Shown: positions 40,105 to 48,701 of the stretch, piece after piece | Layout of the letters: each line of letters starts with the position of its first letter | How positions within the stretch are numbered: the stretch's first letter is position 1 | DNA from: Kitasatospora papulosa | GTDB taxonomy: Bacteria > Actinomycetota > Actinomycetes > Streptomycetales > Streptomycetaceae | DNA: 64,000 bases | Reading direction: 5' to 3' | Assembly: GCF_000717245.1 (NCBI RefSeq) | Contig: NZ_JNYQ01000011.1 | Location: 1 to 64,000, forward strand | Position numbers and translations under genes: made by a program | The notes under the pieces: model-generated | Seen by the model: the letters and a program-made list of their open reading frames with translations, nothing else | What the model was told of the DNA's origin: nothing | Database searches by the model: none

Positions 40105-40797
40105 ATGAGGCTGCTGCTCGTCGAGGACGACGACCACGTCGCGGCGGCCCTGTCCGCCGTTCTGGCGCGGCACGGCTTTCAGGTCGTGCACGCCCGCAGC
40201 GGTGAGGAGGCGCTGAAGGCGCTGCTGCCCGCGGACAAGGAGCCCTTCGGCGTCGTGCTCCTGGACCTCGGGCTGCCCGACCAGGACGGCTACGAGGTGT
40301 GCGGGAAGATCCGCAAGCGGTCCGCGATCCCGGTGATCATGGTGACCGCGCGTTCCGACGTACGCTCCCGGATCCACGGTCTCAACCTCGGTGCCGACGA
40401 CTACGTCGTGAAGCCGTACGACACCGGTGAACTCCTCGCCCGCATCCACGCCGTCGCCCGGCGCCGGACAGCCGGAGAGGACACCGGCCCGACGCCGCTC
40501 GCGGCCCTGCGGATCGGGCAGGTCCACATCGAGCTGCCCACGCGCAGGGTCAGCGTCGACGGCCAGGAGGTCCAGCTCACCCGCAAGGAGTTCGACCTGC
40601 TCGCGCTGCTGGCCCAGCGCCCCGGTGTGGTCTTCCGCCGGGAGCAGATCATCAGCGAGGTGTGGCGTACCAGCTGGGAGGGGACGGGACGCACCCTGGA
40701 GGTGCACGTCGCCTCGCTGCGCTCCAAACTGCGGCTTCCCGCACTGGTCGAGACCGTACGAGGCGTCGGCTACCGGCTCGTCCCGCCGTCGGGCTGA
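40105..40797 (+). CDS. OmpR/PhoB-family response regulator
   Basis: A 230-residue regulator: receiver with Asp54 in VVLLDLGLPDQDG and Lys in YVVKPYDTGEL, then a winged-helix domain (VQLTRKEFDLLALLAQRPG, then TGRTLEVHVASLRSKL, ending VRGVGYRLV). The ATG has a GAGAGGGGGG site six to seven bases upstream. It is 14 bp from its kinase and divergent from gluABCD, so control of glutamate uptake is plausible but unproven. Confidence 0.92.
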   Translation: MRLLLVEDDDHVAAALSAVLARHGFQVVHARSGEEALKALLPADKEPFGVVLLDLGLPDQDGYEVCGKIRKRSAIPVIMVTARSDVRSRIHGLNLGADDYVVKPYDTGELLARIHAVARRRTAGEDTGPTPLAALRIGQVHIELPTRRVSVDGQEVQLTRKEFDLLALLAQRPGVVFRREQIISEVWRTSWEGTGRTLEVHVASLRSKLRLPALVETVRGVGYRLVPPSG

Positions 40798-40811
40798 GGA
40801 CGTCACGCCCT

Positions 40812-42206
40812 GTGCGCACCCGCCTGCTTCCCCTGCTCATCGTCCTCATGGCCGCCGTGCTGCTCGCCCTGGGGTTCCCGCTCGCCGTCCGGGTGGCCGC
40901 CGCCGAACAGCAGCGCGTCGTCATCGACCGCATCGACGACACGGCCCGCTTCGCCGCACTCGCCCAGTTCGTCAGCGAGCCGGTCGAAGGCTCGGACGAG
41001 CGGCGGCGGATCCTGCAGACCGAACTCGAGGCCTACGACTCGGTGTACGGGATCAGGGCCGGCGTCTTCTACCGGGACGACAGGGCCCTCGCCAAGGCGC
41101 CGGACGGCTGGATCCTGCCGGACGAGGGGGAGGGACGGGACGCCTTCCGCGAAGCCCTGCTCGGCCGGCGGTCCCACGACCCCGGGCAGGTCTGGCCCTG
41201 GCAGAACGGCCGGCTCGCCGTCGCCTCACCGGTGGTCCGGGACGGTGACGTCGTCGCCGTGGTGGTGACCGACTCGCCCACCGGCGAGATGCGCTCCCGC
41301 ACCATGCGCGGCTGGCTCCTCATCGCCCTGGGCGAGGCCGCAGCCATGCTCGTCGCCCTCGGCGCCGCCTTCCGGCTCACCGGCTGGGTGCTGCTGCCGG
41401 TCCGCACGCTGGACGCGGCCACCCATGACATCGCCAGCGGCAGGATGCGCTCCCGGGTCGTCGTGTCCGAAGGCCCACCGGAACTCAGGCGTCTGGCCAA
41501 GTCGTTCAACGAGATGGCCGACAACGTCGAGGACGTGCTGGAGCAGCAGCGTGCCTTCGTCGCCGACGCCTCCCACCAACTGCGCAACCCGCTGGCCGCC
41601 TTGTTGCTGCGGATCGAGCTCCTGGCGCTCGAACTCCCCGAGGGCAACGAGGAGATCGCGTCGGTGCGGACGGAGGGCAAGCGCCTGGCGAACGTCCTGG
41701 ACGATCTGCTGGACCTCGCGCTGGCCGAGCACGCGGAGGCCGACCTCCGGCTCACCGACATCGGCGCCCTCACCGGTGAACGCGTCGCGGCCTGGCGTCC
41801 CCTCGCCGAGGAGAAGGGCGTCGGCCTCACGCTCGACGGAGCCCCCGCGGTCACCGGATGGGCCGACCCCATCGCGCTCTCCAGCGCGCTCGACGCCGTC
41901 ATCGACAACGCGCTGAAGTTCACGCCCGAGGGCGAGGAGGTCCGGGTCACGACGGGCATCGACGGCACCGGTGCGACGGTCGTCGTCGCCGACCGGGGCC
42001 CCGGGCTCACCGAGCAGGAGCTGGAGCGCGTGGGCGACCGGTTCTGGCGCAGCGGACGGCATCAGAACATCAAGGGTTCCGGTCTCGGACTCTCCATCTC
42101 GCGCGCCCTGCTCACGGCGGGCGGCGGAACGATCCGCTACGGCACGCACGAGCCGCACGGCCTGCTGGTGACGGTCACCGTGCCACGTGAGGCCCCACAC
42201 GCCTGA
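40812..42206 (+). CDS. sensor histidine kinase (two-membrane-helix type)
   Basis: A 464-residue kinase: membrane helix at the N-terminus (LLPLLIVLMAAVLLALGFPL), an extracytoplasmic sensor of about 130 residues, second helix (LLIALGEAAAMLVALGAAF), HAMP, HisKA with His255 in DASHQLRNPL, and HATPase boxes NALKFTPEGEE, DRGPGL and GSGLGLSIS. It is the partner of the upstream regulator. The GTG start at 40812 was chosen for position; its ribosome site is weak, consistent with coupling to the upstream gene. The signal is unknown. Confidence 0.9.
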   Translation: MRTRLLPLLIVLMAAVLLALGFPLAVRVAAAEQQRVVIDRIDDTARFAALAQFVSEPVEGSDERRRILQTELEAYDSVYGIRAGVFYRDDRALAKAPDGWILPDEGEGRDAFREALLGRRSHDPGQVWPWQNGRLAVASPVVRDGDVVAVVVTDSPTGEMRSRTMRGWLLIALGEAAAMLVALGAAFRLTGWVLLPVRTLDAATHDIASGRMRSRVVVSEGPPELRRLAKSFNEMADNVEDVLEQQRAFVADASHQLRNPLAALLLRIELLALELPEGNEEIASVRTEGKRLANVLDDLLDLALAEHAEADLRLTDIGALTGERVAAWRPLAEEKGVGLTLDGAPAVTGWADPIALSSALDAVIDNALKFTPEGEEVRVTTGIDGTGATVVVADRGPGLTEQELERVGDRFWRSGRHQNIKGSGLGLSISRALLTAGGGTIRYGTHEPHGLLVTVTVPREAPHA

Positions 42207-42282
42207 GCCGCCTCGTACGCCCCGCGTCGCGTCCTGCCGCGCCGCTTTCACGGCCCGCCCGCCCGATGCCGCGCGGACGGTG

Positions 42283-43281
42283 TCAGGGCTTGGACGAGCG
42301 GTAGTAGCGCCTGGCCCCTTCGTGCAGCTCCAGCGGATCGGTGTAGATCGCCGTGCGCAGGTCCACGAGCTGCGCGGCGTGCACCTCCCGCCCGATCCGG
42401 TCCCGGCTGTCGATCACGGTGCGGGTGAAGGCCTCCGTCATCCGCGGATCGGTGCGGTCCGTGGTGATCAGCAGGTTGGCGACTGCCACCGTCTGGACGG
42501 CCTCACCCCGCTGCGCGTGGTCGTAGGCGTCGGCCGGTATGACCGCGGACCTGTAGTGCCGGGTGGACCCGCCGGCCGCCTGGAGCCTGCTGATCAGGGG
42601 CGACTCCAAGGGCACCAGCCTGATGTCGAGCCTCTGCGAGAGCTCCTCCACCGCACCGGTCGGCAGCCCGCCGGACCAGAAGAACGCGTCGAGCTCCCCG
42701 TCGACCAGCCGCTGCGGCATCGTGTCGATCCCGGCCTCGACCGGTGTGATGTCCTGCGAGGGATCGACTCCCGCCGCGGTCATGAGCCGGTCCGCGACGA
42801 GCAGCACGCCCGAGCCCTTCTGCCCGACGCCGACCCGCTTGCCCCGCAGGTCCGAGACCTGGCGGATGTCCGAGCCCCTGGGGACGACGAGCTGGACGTA
42901 GTCGTCGTACAGCCGCACGCACCCGCGCAGCCGTTCGCCGCCCGGCTTGCCGCTCTGCAGATAGGTGGCCACCGCGTCGACGGTGGCGATGGTGAAGTCG
43001 GCCTTGCCCGTGGCGACCCGTTCGATGTTCTGCTGCGAGCCCTCACTGTTCTGCAGCCGTATCGACACCTTGGGCATGTCCTTGGCCAGCGCACCCTCGA
43101 GCCGCTGTCCGTAGCGCTGGTAGACCCCGCTGCGTACGCCGGTGGAGAAGGTGAGGGAACCGGTCGGCTGCTCGTCACCGAGCGGCAGCACCCACCACAG
43201 CAGCAGTCCGAGCACGACCACGGCGGCGGCGCCCCCCTGAAGGGTGCGGCGCCGGCCGAATCTGGACAGTGCGTGCAGCAT
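42283..43281 (-). CDS. TAXI-family solute-binding protein, membrane anchored
   Basis: A 332-residue protein of the TRAP-associated extracytoplasmic immunogenic (TAXI) type: GVYQRYGQRLEGALAKDMP, NIERVATGKADFTIATVDAV, LRGKRVGVGQKGSGVLLVA. The N-terminal helix (GGAAAVVVLGLLLWWVLPLG) has no lipobox and looks like an uncleaved anchor. No TRAP permease subunit is visible nearby. It is convergent with the two-component system 77 bp away, so an accessory sensing role is possible. TAXI proteins often bind glutamate or organic acids. Confidence 0.87.
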   Translation of the reverse strand: MLHALSRFGRRRTLQGGAAAVVVLGLLLWWVLPLGDEQPTGSLTFSTGVRSGVYQRYGQRLEGALAKDMPKVSIRLQNSEGSQQNIERVATGKADFTIATVDAVATYLQSGKPGGERLRGCVRLYDDYVQLVVPRGSDIRQVSDLRGKRVGVGQKGSGVLLVADRLMTAAGVDPSQDITPVEAGIDTMPQRLVDGELDAFFWSGGLPTGAVEELSQRLDIRLVPLESPLISRLQAAGGSTRHYRSAVIPADAYDHAQRGEAVQTVAVANLLITTDRTDPRMTEAFTRTVIDSRDRIGREVHAAQLVDLRTAIYTDPLELHEGARRYYRSSKP

Positions 43282-43379
43282 GGCGCGATCCTGCCAGGCG
43301 GTGCCCCGTCCTGGCCAGGCCGGACCGGGGCACGGGCTCCGGCGGCGGGAGAGTCGCGGTCACCGCCTACCCTTGTCCC

Positions 43380-44900
43380 ATGACCAGCGGCAACCGGAGC
43401 GAAGCAGTGGACGTCCAGAAGAGCTACGAGGTGCGCACCTACGGGTGCCAGATGAACGTCCACGACTCCGAACGCTTGTCGGGGCTGCTGGAGGGCGCCG
43501 GCTACGTGCGCGCCCCCGAGGGCTCGGACGGCGACGCCGACGTCGTCGTGTTCAACACCTGCGCGGTGCGGGAGAACGCCGACAACAAGCTCTACGGCAA
43601 CCTCGGCCGCCTCGCCCCGATGAAGACGAAGCGCCCCGGGATGCAGATCGCCGTCGGCGGCTGCCTGGCGCAGAAGGACCGCGACACCATCGTGCGGCGC
43701 GCACCCTGGGTGGACGTCGTCTTCGGCACGCACAACATCGGCAAACTGCCGGTCCTGCTGGAGCGCGCCCGCGTCCAGGAGGAGGCGCAGGTCGAGATCG
43801 CCGAGTCCCTGGAGGCGTTCCCCTCGACCCTGCCCACCCGCCGCGAGTCCGCCTATGCCGCGTGGGTGTCGATCTCCGTGGGCTGCAACAACACCTGCAC
43901 CTTCTGCATCGTCCCCGCGCTGCGGGGCAAGGAGAAGGACCGTCGCACCGGCGACATCCTGGCCGAGATCGAGGCCCTCGTCGCCGAAGGGGTCAGCGAG
44001 ATCACGCTGCTCGGGCAGAACGTGAACGCCTACGGTTCCGACATCGGGGACCGCGAGGCCTTCTCCAAGCTGCTGCGGGCCTGCGGCACGATCGAGGGCC
44101 TGGAGCGCGTCCGCTTCACCTCGCCCCACCCGCGCGACTTCACCGACGACGTGATCGCGGCGATGGCCGAGACGCCGAACGTGATGCCCCAGCTGCACAT
44201 GCCGATGCAGTCGGGCTCGGACACCATCCTCAAGGCGATGCGCCGTTCGTACCGCCAGGAGCGCTTCCTCGGGATCATCGAGAAGGTGCGCGCCGCCATG
44301 CCGGACGCCGCCATCTCCACCGACATCATCGTCGGCTTCCCCGGGGAGACCGAGGAGGACTTCGAGCAGACGATGCACGCCGTGCGCGAGGCCCGTTTCG
44401 CGAACGCCTTCACCTTCCAGTACTCCAAGCGCCCCGGGACCCCCGCCGCCGAGATGGAGGGACAGATCCCCAAGGAGGTCGTGCAGGAGCGCTACATGCG
44501 CCTGTCCGCCCTCCAGGAGCAGATCTCCTGGGACGAGAACAAGAAGCAGGTCGGCCGCACCCTGGACGTCATGGTCGCGGAGGGCGAGGGCCGCAAGGAC
44601 GGCGCCACGCACCGGCTGTCCGGCCGCGCTCCCGACAACCGGCTCGTCCACTTCACCAAGCCGTCCGAGGACGTGCGCCCCGGTGATGTCGTCACCGTCG
44701 AGATCAGCTACGCCGCCCCGCACCACCTCCTCGCCGAGGGCGCGCCCCTCGGGGTCCGGCGTACGCGGTCCGGGGACGCCTGGGAGAAGCGCACCGCGGC
44801 TCCTGCCGCCCAGCCCGCAGGCGTGATGCTGGGTCTGCCCGGCATCGGCGCCCCCGCCCCGCTGCCCGCGGCCGCCACCCCGGGGTGCGGCTGCGACTGA
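43380..44900 (+). CDS. miaB: tRNA-2-methylthio-N6-dimethylallyladenosine synthase MiaB
   Basis: A 506-residue radical-SAM methylthiotransferase acting on i6A37 of tRNAs that read UNN codons. Cluster cysteines are in YGCQMNVHDS, NTCAVRENA and VGGCLAQ; the radical-SAM motif is CNNTCTFC; a TRAM domain follows. The C-terminal about 50 residues are a Pro/Ala-rich extension ending GCGCD. TACCCT lies six bases before the ATG and no ribosome site is present, so it is probably leaderless. It works after MiaA (46136). Confidence 0.95.
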   Translation: MTSGNRSEAVDVQKSYEVRTYGCQMNVHDSERLSGLLEGAGYVRAPEGSDGDADVVVFNTCAVRENADNKLYGNLGRLAPMKTKRPGMQIAVGGCLAQKDRDTIVRRAPWVDVVFGTHNIGKLPVLLERARVQEEAQVEIAESLEAFPSTLPTRRESAYAAWVSISVGCNNTCTFCIVPALRGKEKDRRTGDILAEIEALVAEGVSEITLLGQNVNAYGSDIGDREAFSKLLRACGTIEGLERVRFTSPHPRDFTDDVIAAMAETPNVMPQLHMPMQSGSDTILKAMRRSYRQERFLGIIEKVRAAMPDAAISTDIIVGFPGETEEDFEQTMHAVREARFANAFTFQYSKRPGTPAAEMEGQIPKEVVQERYMRLSALQEQISWDENKKQVGRTLDVMVAEGEGRKDGATHRLSGRAPDNRLVHFTKPSEDVRPGDVVTVEISYAAPHHLLAEGAPLGVRRTRSGDAWEKRTAAPAAQPAGVMLGLPGIGAPAPLPAAATPGCGCD

Positions 44901-44914
44901 GTACGCTGACCGGC

Positions 44915-45634
44915 ATGCTTGTCGCCGCCGCTGTCTGTCCCTGCCCGCCGCTCCTGGTGCCCGAGGTGGCCAGGGGGGCCGGGCCCGAGCTCGACGCCGC
45001 GAGAAGCGCGTGCCTCGACGCACTGGGCGTGCTCGCCGCCGCACGGCCGGACCTGCTCATCGTGGCCGGTCCCGCGGGGCCCGACGGCCGGGGCCCGTTC
45101 CCGCCCGGTTCGTCCGGCTCCTTCGCCGGGTTCGGCGTGGACCTGACCGTACGGCTGGGTGAGCCGCCCGCCGGTTCTCCGGCGCCGGAACGCCCGCTCC
45201 CGGCGTCCCTCGCCGTCGGCGCCTGGCTGCTCGGCCTGGCCCGGTGGGACGGCGCCCCGGCCGAAGGGCTCGGAGTCGAGGAGACGCTCCCCGCCGACCG
45301 CTGCGTGCGCGTCGGCGCGGACCTGGCCGCCCGGGCCGAACGCGTCGCCCTGCTGGTCATGGGCGACGGCAGCGCCTGCCGTACGGTCAAGGCGCCCGGC
45401 TACCTGGACGAGCGGGCGGCCGGCTTCGACGCGGCGGCCGTACGTGCGCTGGCAAGCGCCGACCTCGCCGCGCTGGAGGCCCTGGACGAGTCGCTCGCGT
45501 ACGAACTGAAAGCGGCGGGCAGGGCGCCCTGGCAGGTGCTCGCCGGCGCTGCCCGGGGCGCCGGCCTCGGCGGCCGGCTGCTGTACGAGGACGCTCCGTA
45601 CGGCGTGGGATACGCCGTCGCCGCCTGGTCCTGA
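44915..45634 (+). CDS. class III extradiol dioxygenase-like protein
   Basis: A 239-residue protein related to the B subunit of class III extradiol ring-cleavage dioxygenases (MLVAAAVCPCPPLLVPEVAR, LIVAGPAGPDG, LLVMGDGSACRTVKAPGYLD). The metal-binding His residues of true LigB enzymes are not obvious, so catalysis is uncertain. It is conserved between miaB and miaA in streptomycetes. TACGCT lies seven bases before the ATG and no ribosome site is seen. A strong convergent terminator follows. Confidence 0.8.
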   Translation: MLVAAAVCPCPPLLVPEVARGAGPELDAARSACLDALGVLAAARPDLLIVAGPAGPDGRGPFPPGSSGSFAGFGVDLTVRLGEPPAGSPAPERPLPASLAVGAWLLGLARWDGAPAEGLGVEETLPADRCVRVGADLAARAERVALLVMGDGSACRTVKAPGYLDERAAGFDAAAVRALASADLAALEALDESLAYELKAAGRAPWQVLAGAARGAGLGGRLLYEDAPYGVGYAVAAWS

Positions 45635-45654
45635 CGGATCGACCGGTCCGGAAC

Positions 45655-45698
45655 GCACCGAGGGCCGCGGAGCGGCTTCGCTCCGCGGCCCTCGGTGC
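45655..45698. terminator. bidirectional terminator between convergent genes
   Basis: A perfect 19-bp stem (45655-45673 with 45680-45698) with a six-base loop separates the dioxygenase-like gene and the antitoxin-like gene, serving both. Confidence 0.92.
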
Positions 45699-45711
45699 CG
45701 CCGGGCCCGGG

Positions 45712-45957
45712 TCAGGAAGCGGGCGGCGGAGGCGGCGTGCCGCCCTCGTTCTTGCTGCCCAGGCGGTCGACCGCGTCCTTGGCCTTCTGCGTGCCGGACA
45801 CGATCTTGTCGCTGTACTTGCCCTTGGTCCTCTCGTCGACCGTGCGGGCGGCCCTGTCGAGGCCCTGGTCGATCTTGTCCCCGTGCTGCTGCGCGAGGTC
45901 GCCGACCTTCTCCTTGGCCGGGGCCAGCTTGGCCTTCAGGTTGTCCAGGAAACCCAT
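45712..45957 (-). CDS. antitoxin-like small protein (MT0933/Rv0909 type)
   Basis: An 81-residue Lys/Asp/Ala-rich helical protein (MGFLDNLKAKLAPAKEKVGD, DQGLDRAARTVDERTKGKYS) with a Pro/Gly tail. The family is annotated as antitoxin of a VapBC-like pair in mycobacteria, but no toxin partner is next to it here, and homologous stand-alone genes are common in Streptomyces. A GGAAGG-type site precedes the ATG. Confidence 0.82.
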   Translation of the reverse strand: MGFLDNLKAKLAPAKEKVGDLAQQHGDKIDQGLDRAARTVDERTKGKYSDKIVSGTQKAKDAVDRLGSKNEGGTPPPPPAS

Positions 45958-46107
45958 GGGGCCACCTTCCGTGCTGGGGGGACTGTGGTCACATTTTACC
46001 CGTCTGTGAGCAATCTCGCGTCACTCGCCGTGTCCGACGGCAGCGGGTGGAGTGAACGGGTCCGTGCCGGGCGGAGCAGTGAGGGGGCCGCCCTCCCCGG
46101 TCGGGAG

Positions 46108-46134
46108 GTGTCCCGAAGTTTGGGACACTGTCCC
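46108..46134 (+). promoter_or_regulatory. overlapping inverted repeats immediately before miaA
   Basis: GTGTCCC (46108-46114) pairs with GGGACAC (46122-46128) across seven bases, and the latter also forms the 13-bp palindrome GGGACACTGTCCC (46122-46134). The second repeat ends one base before the GTG start and covers the expected -10 position. Confidence 0.55.
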
Positions 46135-46135
46135 G

Positions 46136-47074
46136 GTGAGAACACCAGCTCCCACCCCCCGTGTCATCACCGTCGTCGGTCCCACCGCGGCCGGAAAATC
46201 CGACCTGGGAGTGTTCCTCGCCCAACAGCTCGGCGGCGAAGTGGTCAACGCCGACTCCATGCAGCTCTACCGCGGCATGGACATCGGCACCGCGAAGCTG
46301 ACCCCGGCCGAGCGTGACGGCGTTCCCCACCACCTGATGGACATCTGGGACGTCACCGAGGCCGCGAGCGTCGCCGAGTACCAGCGGCTCGCCCGCACCG
46401 AGATCGACCGGCTGCTGTCCGAGGGGCGGACCCCCGTCCTGGTGGGCGGCTCGGGCCTCTACGTGAAGGGCGCCATCGACGCCCTCGAGTTCCCCGGGAC
46501 GGACCCCGGTGTACGCGCCAGGCTCGAACAGGAGCTGACGGAGCACGGCTCCGGCGCCCTGCACGCCCGGCTTGCCACGCTGGACCCCGGAGCGGCCCAG
46601 GCCATCCTGCCGAGCAACGGGCGCCGGATCGTCCGCGCCCTGGAGGTCATCGAGATCACGGGCAAGCCGTTCACCGCCAACCTCCCCGGTGACGAGGCCG
46701 TCTACGACGCCCTCCAGATCGGCGTGGACGTGGAACGCCCCGAGCTCGACGAACGGATCCGCACCCGCGTGGACCGGATGTGGGAGGCCGGACTCGTGGA
46801 CGAGGTGCGCGATCTGGAGGCCCGGGGGCTGCGCGAGGGACGCACCGCCTCGCGGGCGCTCGGCTACCAGCAGGTCCTCGCGGCGCTCGCGGGGGAGTGC
46901 ACCGAGGACGAGGCGCGCGCGGAGACGGTACGGGCCACCAAGCGTTTCGCGCGCCGTCAGGACTCGTGGTTCCGCCGCGACCCGCGCGTCGAGTGGCTCA
47001 GTGGTGCCGAGACACAGCGCGTGGAACTCCCCGGCCGGGCGCTGGCGTTGGTCGAACGAGCGGTTACAGCCTGA
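46136..47074 (+). CDS. miaA: tRNA dimethylallyltransferase MiaA
   Basis: A 312-residue enzyme that isopentenylates A37 of tRNAs, the substrate for MiaB. Walker A-like GPTAAGKSDLGVFLA, NADSMQLYRGMDIGTAKL, GGSGLYVKGAIDAL and RALGYQQVLAAL are typical, with the C-terminal FARRQDSWFRRD helix. The GTG start gives the usual family length. There is no ribosome site; inverted repeats cover the upstream 28 bases. Confidence 0.95.
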   Translation: MRTPAPTPRVITVVGPTAAGKSDLGVFLAQQLGGEVVNADSMQLYRGMDIGTAKLTPAERDGVPHHLMDIWDVTEAASVAEYQRLARTEIDRLLSEGRTPVLVGGSGLYVKGAIDALEFPGTDPGVRARLEQELTEHGSGALHARLATLDPGAAQAILPSNGRRIVRALEVIEITGKPFTANLPGDEAVYDALQIGVDVERPELDERIRTRVDRMWEAGLVDEVRDLEARGLREGRTASRALGYQQVLAALAGECTEDEARAETVRATKRFARRQDSWFRRDPRVEWLSGAETQRVELPGRALALVERAVTA

Positions 47075-47181
47075 TCACGTGATGGCATCGGGAAGCTCCG
47101 CCCGTCATTTCGGCGGTCGGGGGCGTGCCATCATCGAGCATCGATCGACCAGTGGAGTCCGAGTTGGGAGGGCGCGTGGCG

Positions 47182-47619
47182 ATGGAGGCCGGCCCTCGCG
47201 ACACAGACCGAGACGCACCGCACACGCGTCATGAAGCGGGACGTCTGAACCCGGACGGACCCGACGATCTCGACGTCGTCCCCGAGGTCGAGGTCGAGCT
47301 CCGACCCGCCCGCCGCATGCGCATCTGGCAGCTCGCGCCGATCGTGCTGCTGGCTGCGGTCGGCTCCCTGATGTTCGCCTTCCCGCTCGCCTTCGAGTTC
47401 GGCGGCGGCGGCGCCGTGGTGGCGATGCTGGGACTTCTGATCAGCTGCTGCGCCGCGGGCTGGGGCATGATGGCGGCGCGCCGGGTCGGGAACACCTGGC
47501 CCGGTCTGCCGCCCAGAGGGGCGAACGAGCGCCCCGACTGGCGCGTGGTCGCGTTGTACGTCGCCGTGTGCGCAGTGCTGGTCGCCCTGGCGGTCTGGCG
47601 CGTGGCCCGCCTCCGCTGA
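47182..47619 (+). CDS. small membrane protein, unknown
   Basis: A 145-residue protein: an acidic cytoplasmic N-terminus of about 45 residues, then three membrane helices (LAPIVLLAAVGSLMFAFPLA, VVAMLGLLISCCAAGWGMM, VVALYVAVCAVLVALAVW). No family recognised; it is conserved in position between miaA and dapF in Streptomyces as I recall. GGAGGG lies nine bases before the ATG at 47182; a GTG at 47176 is an alternative. Confidence 0.72.
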   Translation: MEAGPRDTDRDAPHTRHEAGRLNPDGPDDLDVVPEVEVELRPARRMRIWQLAPIVLLAAVGSLMFAFPLAFEFGGGGAVVAMLGLLISCCAAGWGMMAARRVGNTWPGLPPRGANERPDWRVVALYVAVCAVLVALAVWRVARLR

Positions 47620-47687
47620 GGGCCCGACGGCCGGCGGCGCGGGCCCCGGACCGGCGAAGCGTCGCCACGGCCTCGTACAGTTGCTCC

Positions 47688-48560
47688 GTGAGCACTTCGC
47701 AGATCGCCTTCCTCAAGGGACACGGCACCGAGAACGACTTCGTGATCGTTCCGGACCCGGACAACGCCCTCGACCTGCCTGTTCCCGTCGTCGCCCGGCT
47801 CTGCGACCGCCGCGCGGGCATCGGCGGTGACGGACTCCTGCACGTCGTACGGTCCGCCGCCCACCCCGACGCCAGGGACATGGCGGACGAGGCCGAGTGG
47901 TTCATGGACTACCGCAACGCCGACGGCTCGGTCGCCGAGATGTGCGGCAACGGGGTCCGCGTCTTCGCCCGCTACCTGCAGCGCGCGGGGTTCGTGGCCG
48001 AGGGCGACCTGGCCGTCGCGACCCGGGGCGGGATCAAGCGGGCGCACATCGACAAGGACGGCGACATCACGGTCTCCATGGGGCGTGCGGTGCTCCCCGG
48101 CAGCGGGGTCACGGTCACCGTGGACGGCCGCAGCTGGGACGCCCGGAACGTGAACATGGGCAACCCGCACGCCGTCGCGTTCGTGGAGGACCTGGACCAC
48201 GCCGGGGACCTGTTCTCCGTACCGCCGTTCAGCCCGCAGTCCGTCTACCCGGACGGCGTCAACATCGAGTTCGTCGCGGACCGCGGACCGCGGCACGTCG
48301 CGATGCGCGTCCACGAGCGCGGCTCCGGCGAGACCCGCTCCTGCGGCACGGGCGCCTGCGCGGTCGCCGTCGCGGCGGCACGCCGGGACGGCGTGGACCC
48401 CGCGCAGACCGGAGCCCCCGCGACGTACACGGTCGACCTCCCCGGAGGCACCCTGGTGATCACCGAACACCCCGACGGCGGGATCGACATGACCGGACCC
48501 GCGGTCATCGTCGCCGAGGGCGTGATCGACCCGTCGTGGGTCGAAACGATGATCGGTTAG
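47688..48560 (+). CDS. dapF: diaminopimelate epimerase DapF
   Basis: A 290-residue epimerase converting LL- to meso-diaminopimelate for lysine and cell-wall synthesis. The two active-site cysteines are in AEMCGNGVRVFARYL and ETRSCGTGACAVAVA. Streptomyces uses LL-DAP in its wall, so DapF mainly feeds lysine. TACAGT lies six bases before the GTG and no ribosome site exists, suggesting a leaderless message. Confidence 0.95.
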   Translation: MSTSQIAFLKGHGTENDFVIVPDPDNALDLPVPVVARLCDRRAGIGGDGLLHVVRSAAHPDARDMADEAEWFMDYRNADGSVAEMCGNGVRVFARYLQRAGFVAEGDLAVATRGGIKRAHIDKDGDITVSMGRAVLPGSGVTVTVDGRSWDARNVNMGNPHAVAFVEDLDHAGDLFSVPPFSPQSVYPDGVNIEFVADRGPRHVAMRVHERGSGETRSCGTGACAVAVAAARRDGVDPAQTGAPATYTVDLPGGTLVITEHPDGGIDMTGPAVIVAEGVIDPSWVETMIG

Positions 48561-48701
48561 AGCTTCGCTCGAATGGGTGATCCGTTTCACGCTGGGCGAG
48601 AGCGGGACTGCGCCACGTGGTGGGGTCGATAGCATCAAGCACCGGCCCGGGGGTGTATCCGCATCCCTTCCCTGCCGGTCGACGTCGCCGGAGGTGCCCC
48701 C

